Source of the DNA: Sporosarcina luteola
GTDB lineage: Bacteria > Bacillota > Bacilli > Bacillales_A > Planococcaceae
Length of the DNA stretch: 64,000 nt
Direction: 5' to 3'
Assembly (NCBI GenBank): GCA_014204635.1
Contig: JACHLS010000012.1
Location: 62,001-126,000, forward strand
A model generated the notes under the pieces. That model worked only from the letters and a program-made list of their open reading frames with translations. It searched no databases and was not told the origin of the DNA. Positions 60,386 to 64,000 of this stretch are shown one piece after another (positions within the stretch are counted from its first letter, which is position 1; every line of letters starts with the position of its first letter). The position numbers and the translations under genes were made by a program.

Positions 60386-60414
60386 GAGAGGAGGCATATG
60401 CCTTCTCTTTTCAT
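60386..60414 (+). terminator. Terminator of the SDR gene
   Basis: AGAGGAGGC pairs with GCCTTCTCT around ATAT (one G-T position), followed by TTTTC. Confidence 0.7.
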
Positions 60415-60458
60415 CTTTTATCACTAACTAAACAAATTCACCCCATGATTTTTCAATC

Positions 60459-60490
60459 AAAAAAGGTACCACCCAATTAAGAGTGATACC
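60459..60490 (-). terminator. Terminator of the minus-strand structured RNA
   Basis: GGTATCAC pairs with GTGGTACC (one G-U) around a 10-base loop; six T follow on the minus strand only. Confidence 0.85.
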
Positions 60491-60512
60491 TCATATAATT
60501 TACTGAGTAAGA

Positions 60513-60699
60513 AAGCCGCCTTTGCCGTATCGAATCATAGAAAGTTTTAAACCACCACTCCTCAAAGTGGGTGTTCGCAAAAACGTTCCTGTTTGTCCCA
60601 ATCAATAATGGATTGGGCCTGCCATTCCGGTTTTCATATAAAACTCCCGTTTACAGCTTAAAGGTTAAAACTTAATGTGTATACGAACAATGCAGCTTA
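60513..60699 (-). ncRNA. Structured RNA, probably 6S RNA
   Basis: A minus-strand transcript starting near 60699 would fold into one long hairpin: AAGCTGC at the 5' end pairs with GCGGCTT (60519-60513), continued by TTGTTCGTAT with ATACGGCAA, and AAGTTTTAACC with GGTTTAAAACTT, while CCCAATC/GATTGGG and CCACTTTGAGGAGTGG form inner hairpins. The length (about 187 nt between closing-stem ends), the rod shape with interior bubble, the sigma-A promoter and the lack of a coding frame fit 6S RNA, which sequesters RNA polymerase in stationary phase. The name is inferred from shape and not from alignment. Confidence 0.65.
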
Positions 60700-60706
60700 T
60701 GTTTAT

Positions 60707-60735
60707 ATAATACACCTCTCCATATTCCTTTGCAA
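60707..60735 (-). promoter_or_regulatory. Sigma-A promoter of the structured RNA
   Basis: On the minus strand TTGCAA (60735-60730) and TATTAT (60712-60707) have exactly 17 bases between them. The predicted start about 7 bases downstream coincides with the 5' end of the closing stem. Confidence 0.8.
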
Positions 60736-60852
60736 TGGTAATATCATCCTTATATTAGAAAAGGACTTTTGTATGGATATGGGTGCCTGTTTGCCAGGGT
60801 TTCAAAAGGGGAACAATAGAAAGGTATCTTTGCACAATGAGGTGGTGTCTTG

Positions 60853-61905
60853 ATGAATCGGATTTTCGCAGTGCTTGCTTTTGTAGGTGTACCACTTGTC
60901 ATCGCAGGCGCTTTTTTGCATTGGAATGATATTGTGATGTTTTTATTATGCTGCTTGAGCATCGTTGCCCTTGCGGGGTATATCGGCAGGGCGACGGAAA
61001 GTCTGGCGATTGTCAGCGGCCCGAGGGTGGGCGGTCTGTTAAACGCCACATTCGGTAATGCGGTTGAACTGATTATTTCGTATTTTACTTTGCAAGCCGG
61101 CTTAATCGGAATTGTGCTTGCCTCATTGACAGGCTCCGTCCTTGGCAATTTACTGCTGGTGTTAGGCTTGTCCTTCCTCACTGGTGGTATTAAATATAAA
61201 CGACAACGATTCAGCCTCCATGATGCCCGTTATAATTCGGGATTGCTCATTTTCGCAGTGATTGTGGCATTTGTCATACCGGAGATATTTTCCATGAGCA
61301 TGGATGAAAAGGCTACGATCACCCTCAGTATCGGAATTTCAATTATCTTAATCGCATTATACTTGGCGGGATTGTTTTTCAAATTGGTAACCCATCGAGG
61401 CGTTTTCTCAGCATCTGATAATGCAGAGGAGGGGACAGAGCAGCCAGAATGGTCCAAGTGGAAAGCTGTGGTCATTCTTTTCATTGCCACGGTGGCGGTT
61501 GCTTTTGTTTCTGAACAGTTAGTTGGAACGTTTGAAACATTGGGAGAAAAGTTCGGCTGGAGTGAACTATTCATCGGCGTCATCATCGTAGCGATTGTCG
61601 GAAATGCGGCTGAACATTTCTCCGCGATTACGATGGCCATGAAAAACCGAATGGATGTCTCGGTGGAAATTGCGGTCGGCTCCACTTTGCAGGTGGCCAT
61701 GTTTGTCGCACCTGTCCTAGTGCTCGTTTCATTATTTATGGAAACTTCAATGCCGCTCGTATTTACCATACCGGAATTGATCGCCATGATTACCGCGACG
61801 CTTCTAGTCATTAACTTAACGAATGACGGGGAGTCGAACTGGTTTGAGGGTTTAACTCTCTTCGCAGCATACATTATTATCGGCATCGGTTTTTACCTGT
61901 TATGA
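60853..61905 (+). CDS. Calcium/proton exchanger (CaCA/Cax family)
   Basis: The 350-residue membrane protein exchanges Ca2+ for protons. It has about 11 transmembrane helices and the two alpha repeats with the ion-binding motifs GNAVELIISYF (about residues 66-76) and GNAAEHFSAITMAMKNRMD (about 255-273). An acidic loop (SDNAEEGTEQPEW) lies in between. It resembles B. subtilis YfkE. ATG 60853 after GAGGTGG is chosen. Stress-related neighbours follow (pyridoxamine-oxidase-like protein, TspO). Confidence 0.93.
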   Translation: MNRIFAVLAFVGVPLVIAGAFLHWNDIVMFLLCCLSIVALAGYIGRATESLAIVSGPRVGGLLNATFGNAVELIISYFTLQAGLIGIVLASLTGSVLGNLLLVLGLSFLTGGIKYKRQRFSLHDARYNSGLLIFAVIVAFVIPEIFSMSMDEKATITLSIGISIILIALYLAGLFFKLVTHRGVFSASDNAEEGTEQPEWSKWKAVVILFIATVAVAFVSEQLVGTFETLGEKFGWSELFIGVIIVAIVGNAAEHFSAITMAMKNRMDVSVEIAVGSTLQVAMFVAPVLVLVSLFMETSMPLVFTIPELIAMITATLLVINLTNDGESNWFEGLTLFAAYIIIGIGFYLL

Positions 61906-61977
61906 AATCCCTGCATGTTTAGCTCTGCTTCAAAATAGGAAGAGTAGGAAGAGACGATAATAAGGAGGAATGGTACT

Positions 61978-62391
61978 ATGGATGCAAAAGAAACTGCAAA
62001 GAAAATACTGGATAAAAGCTATGTCGGAACGATGGCGACCGTGCAAGGCGGCAAGCCCTTCAGTCGCTATATGACGTTTTTTAACGATGACTTCACGCTT
62101 TACACGGCAACTTCCAAGAAGACCGACAAAGTGGATGAATTGGAGGATAACCCAAATACCCATATTTTAATTGGTTATGATGGGGAAGGTTTCGGAGATG
62201 CCTTTTTAGAGATTGCTGGAACTGTGTCCATCTCCGATGATGATGGTTTAAAGGATAAAATATGGAACGATCATATGAAGCCGTGGTTTGACGGTCCTGA
62301 CGATCCCGATTTGGTTATCTTAAAGGTCACCCCAACAGGAATACGTCTGATGAATAAAAAAGGGGAAGAGCCACAAGAAATTTCAGTTTAA
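61978..62391 (+). CDS. Pyridoxamine 5'-phosphate oxidase family / general stress protein 26-like
   Basis: The 137-residue protein has the split-barrel FMN-binding fold: SYVGTMATVQGGKPFSRYMT near the N-terminus and KTDKVDELEDNPNTHILIGY in the middle are typical of general stress protein 26/YdaG-like proteins. It probably binds a flavin or F420-like cofactor; the substrate is unknown. GGAGGAA precedes the ATG. It follows the Ca2+/H+ exchanger by 72 bases and ends in a shared terminator. Confidence 0.9.
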   Translation: MDAKETAKKILDKSYVGTMATVQGGKPFSRYMTFFNDDFTLYTATSKKTDKVDELEDNPNTHILIGYDGEGFGDAFLEIAGTVSISDDDGLKDKIWNDHMKPWFDGPDDPDLVILKVTPTGIRLMNKKGEEPQEISV

Positions 62392-62398
62392 AATAGAG

Positions 62399-62436
62399 AA
62401 AAGCTGTCTCCTGCCGAGTGGTGGGAGACAGCTTTT
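62399..62436. terminator. Terminator between convergent genes
   Basis: AAAAGCTGTCTCC pairs with GGAGACAGCTTTT around a 12-base loop, between the flavoprotein gene and tspO. Confidence 0.9.
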
Positions 62437-62453
62437 ACTTTGAAAGGCAATCT

Positions 62454-62957
62454 TTATTTCTGATCATTTAATTTCCAAGTGGAATAATTCAAGGTCAAGG
62501 CGAACATGACCCATCCGATGTACGGAATCATCAATGTTCCTGCGGTTCGGTCGACTCGATAAAACTCGTAAGCGGTCAAGGCGATGGCACCTAGCAGCAC
62601 GGTCATTTCCACAAGAGCTGTGCCGCGCAAGCCCCATCTGAAATAAAGGAAGGACCATAAATAGTTTAGTCCGAGTTGGATATCATACATCGGTATCGCT
62701 TTCTCAGTGTCGATCCCGGCGTCCTTCTTCGTGTCCACTCTATACTTTGCCAAGCCCATCAGCCCGTATAGAGTTGTCCATGCAATCGGGAAGATGGATG
62801 GGGGCGGAGAAAAGGATGGTTTCTCCAATTTCTTATATTTTTCCTGTGCATGCCGATTCGCCAGCCATCCTGTAATGGAGCCGCCAATGATCGGCACCAG
62901 CACGGTCAGCGCAAGCCGTTTTCCATCCAGCTTGCCATTCACTTTCACTACTTCCAT
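62454..62957 (-). CDS. tspO: TspO/MBR family protein
   Basis: The 167-residue membrane protein has five helices and the TspO hallmarks PSFSPPPSIFPIAWTTLYGL (about residues 47-66), LNYLWSFLYFRWG (about 98-110) and a last helix with IGWVMFALTLNYSTWKLN. TspO proteins bind tetrapyrroles and cholesterol-like ligands and respond to oxidative stress. Start: ATG 62957, with CGGAGGTG upstream; the frame is open 33 codons further without a site. Confidence 0.92.
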   Translation of the reverse strand: MEVVKVNGKLDGKRLALTVLVPIIGGSITGWLANRHAQEKYKKLEKPSFSPPPSIFPIAWTTLYGLMGLAKYRVDTKKDAGIDTEKAIPMYDIQLGLNYLWSFLYFRWGLRGTALVEMTVLLGAIALTAYEFYRVDRTAGTLMIPYIGWVMFALTLNYSTWKLNDQK

Positions 62958-63115
62958 TCGAACACCTCCGATTACTACTCTCATTCCCTGGCTGAACTTT
63001 TTCAAACAGAAGGAGTGAAATTTGCTGAATAATAAATATAAAAGAAACGACCTCATTTTACGTTATAATTGAACAAAATTTAATGCTGCTATCAGCAAAG
63101 AGAGAGTGGTTTCAT

Positions 63116-64000
63116 TTGAAGCAGAGAGAGCAATGGACCTCGAAACTAGGATTTGTATTAGCTGCTGCCGGAAGTGCAATCGGTCTTGGTGCAATATGGA
63201 AATTTCCTTATATGACGGGTTCAAATGGCGGCAGTGTCTTTCTATTATTATTTATTGTATGTACCGTGGCAATCGGACTGCCGATCTTATTGGCCGAGTT
63301 TATTATTGGCCGCAGAGGGCAGCATGACGCGGTCACTTCTTTGAAAAAACTGGCTCCTGGACGGAATTGGTACTGGATCGGATGGTTGGGAGTCGGAACG
63401 TCGTTTATCCTGCTGTCGTTCTATAGCGTGGTTGGCGGATGGATTTTATCCTATTTATTTCGAGCTTTATTTTTTCAGTTATCCAGCTCAGATTATGGGA
63501 AACTGTTCACTGATATTATTGCGAATCCCGTGGAGGTTTTGGCGGGACAGGCGGTTTTCATGCTGTTGACCGTTTGGATTGTGCAAGGCGGGATTAAAGG
63601 AGGGATCGAACGAGCGAGTCGTTGGATGATGCCGTTGCTCTTCCTCTTTTTTATCGTGTTGGCCATTCGTTCACTGACACTGGAGGGTGCTGTGGAGGGG
63701 CTCCGTTTCTTGTTTATTCCTGATTGGAGCTATTTGACGGGGAAAACGTTCCTGTTGGCGCTTGGACAAGCGTTCTTTTCTTTGAGCGTAGGAGTAACGG
63801 CGATGATGACATATGCGTCCTATTTGCCAAAAGAGGAACGACTGGGACAGTCGGCATGGAATGTTTCGTTATTAAATATTTTCATCTCCGTGCTGGCAGG
63901 TGTTGTGATTTTTCCCGCCGTATTTGCCTTAGGCCACTCACCGAGTGAAGGACCTGGCCTTATTTTTGTCATATTACCAGCGATTTTTAATGAAATTCCA
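63116..64000 (+). CDS. Sodium-dependent transporter (NSS/SNF family), 3' truncated by window
   Basis: From TTG 63116 (AGAGAGTGG upstream) the frame is open to the window end and encodes at least 295 residues. The start WTSKLGFVLAAAGSAIGLGA followed by IWKFPYMTGSNGGSVFLLLF is the conserved first transmembrane region of neurotransmitter:sodium symporter homologues (YocR/YhdH in B. subtilis), where Na+ and the amino acid bind. About seven transmembrane helices are present before the cut. It should import an amino acid with sodium; the ligand is not predictable. Confidence 0.93.
   Translation, partial: MKQREQWTSKLGFVLAAAGSAIGLGAIWKFPYMTGSNGGSVFLLLFIVCTVAIGLPILLAEFIIGRRGQHDAVTSLKKLAPGRNWYWIGWLGVGTSFILLSFYSVVGGWILSYLFRALFFQLSSSDYGKLFTDIIANPVEVLAGQAVFMLLTVWIVQGGIKGGIERASRWMMPLLFLFFIVLAIRSLTLEGAVEGLRFLFIPDWSYLTGKTFLLALGQAFFSLSVGVTAMMTYASYLPKEERLGQSAWNVSLLNIFISVLAGVVIFPAVFALGHSPSEGPGLIFVILPAIFNEIP

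Noticed and set aside
60459..60490. T-box leader, because of GGGTGGTACC on the minus strand
   Set aside because: The motif is one arm of a plain terminator hairpin followed by T6. No specifier stem or downstream aminoacyl-tRNA synthetase or amino-acid gene follows on that strand.

Overview
The window reads as chromosomal DNA of a low-to-mid-GC, endospore-forming Bacillales bacterium. A Planococcaceae/Sporosarcina-like host is my best guess, inferred from gene content rather than a database match. Evidence includes sporulation genes (prkA, yhbH, spoVR, cotJA-cotJB-cotJC, a YfhD-type small protein), an S-layer protein with three SLH domains, Gram-positive lipoproteins, AGGAGG-type ribosome binding sites and frequent TTG/GTG starts.

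Layout: 0-2 kb holds a YugN-like fragment, a histidine phosphatase, a lipoprotein and a DUF1801 protein. 2-6.8 kb is the sporulation trio prkA-yhbH-spoVR. 6.83-7.88 kb is a noncoding higher-order tandem repeat (102-bp units made of five ~20-bp subunits). 8-10.8 kb is a tight GNAT, alpha/beta hydrolase (frameshifted end), streptomycin-kinase-like and DinB operon. 10.8-11.9 kb is cotJABC. 12-17 kb has a DUF2339 membrane protein, a gene-poor ~1-kb stretch with a decayed repeat, and a DUF697 GTPase. 17-20 kb is the S-layer gene. 20-24.3 kb has a soluble PAS chemotaxis receptor, a zinc peptidase, a YusW-like lipoprotein and heme O synthase ctaB. 24.4-26.8 kb is an amino-acid ABC transporter whose promoter overlaps a cre-like site. 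27.6-28.7 kb is a truncated IS1182-family remnant between inverted GC-rich repeats. 29-31.1 kb is a Cache chemoreceptor with a clear sigma-D promoter.

31.3-40.8 kb is an accessory-looking run of small genes on one strand: GNATs, three NUDIX hydrolases, ASCH, VOC, DUF2087, a nucleotidyltransferase, a second DNA sliding clamp (dnaN paralogue) and two decayed genes (DUF402, cupin). 41-45 kb has PepSY, a VLRF1/aeRF1-type factor and an S9 peptidase. 45.1-45.3 kb is a 42-bp tandem repeat. 45.4-48.4 kb is a ypsA / acyl-CoA-dehydrogenase-like / diaminopropionate ammonia-lyase operon. 48.6-52.3 kb has an isochorismatase and a divergent MFS-SgrR pair. 53.5-57.7 kb holds DedA, an intact IS1182 transposase flanked by two paralogous secreted two-cysteine mini-proteins, and a protein with an internal duplication. 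58-64 kb has a GNAT, an AT-rich SDR gene, a probable 6S-like RNA with its own promoter and terminator, a Ca2+/H+ exchanger, a general-stress FMN-binding protein, TspO and the start of a sodium-dependent transporter.

The most interesting unexplained items are the twin secreted mini-proteins with their duplicated promoters and double-hairpin tails, the 102-bp higher-order repeat, and the extra sliding clamp. Calls come from reading translations and motifs by eye; no database search was run.
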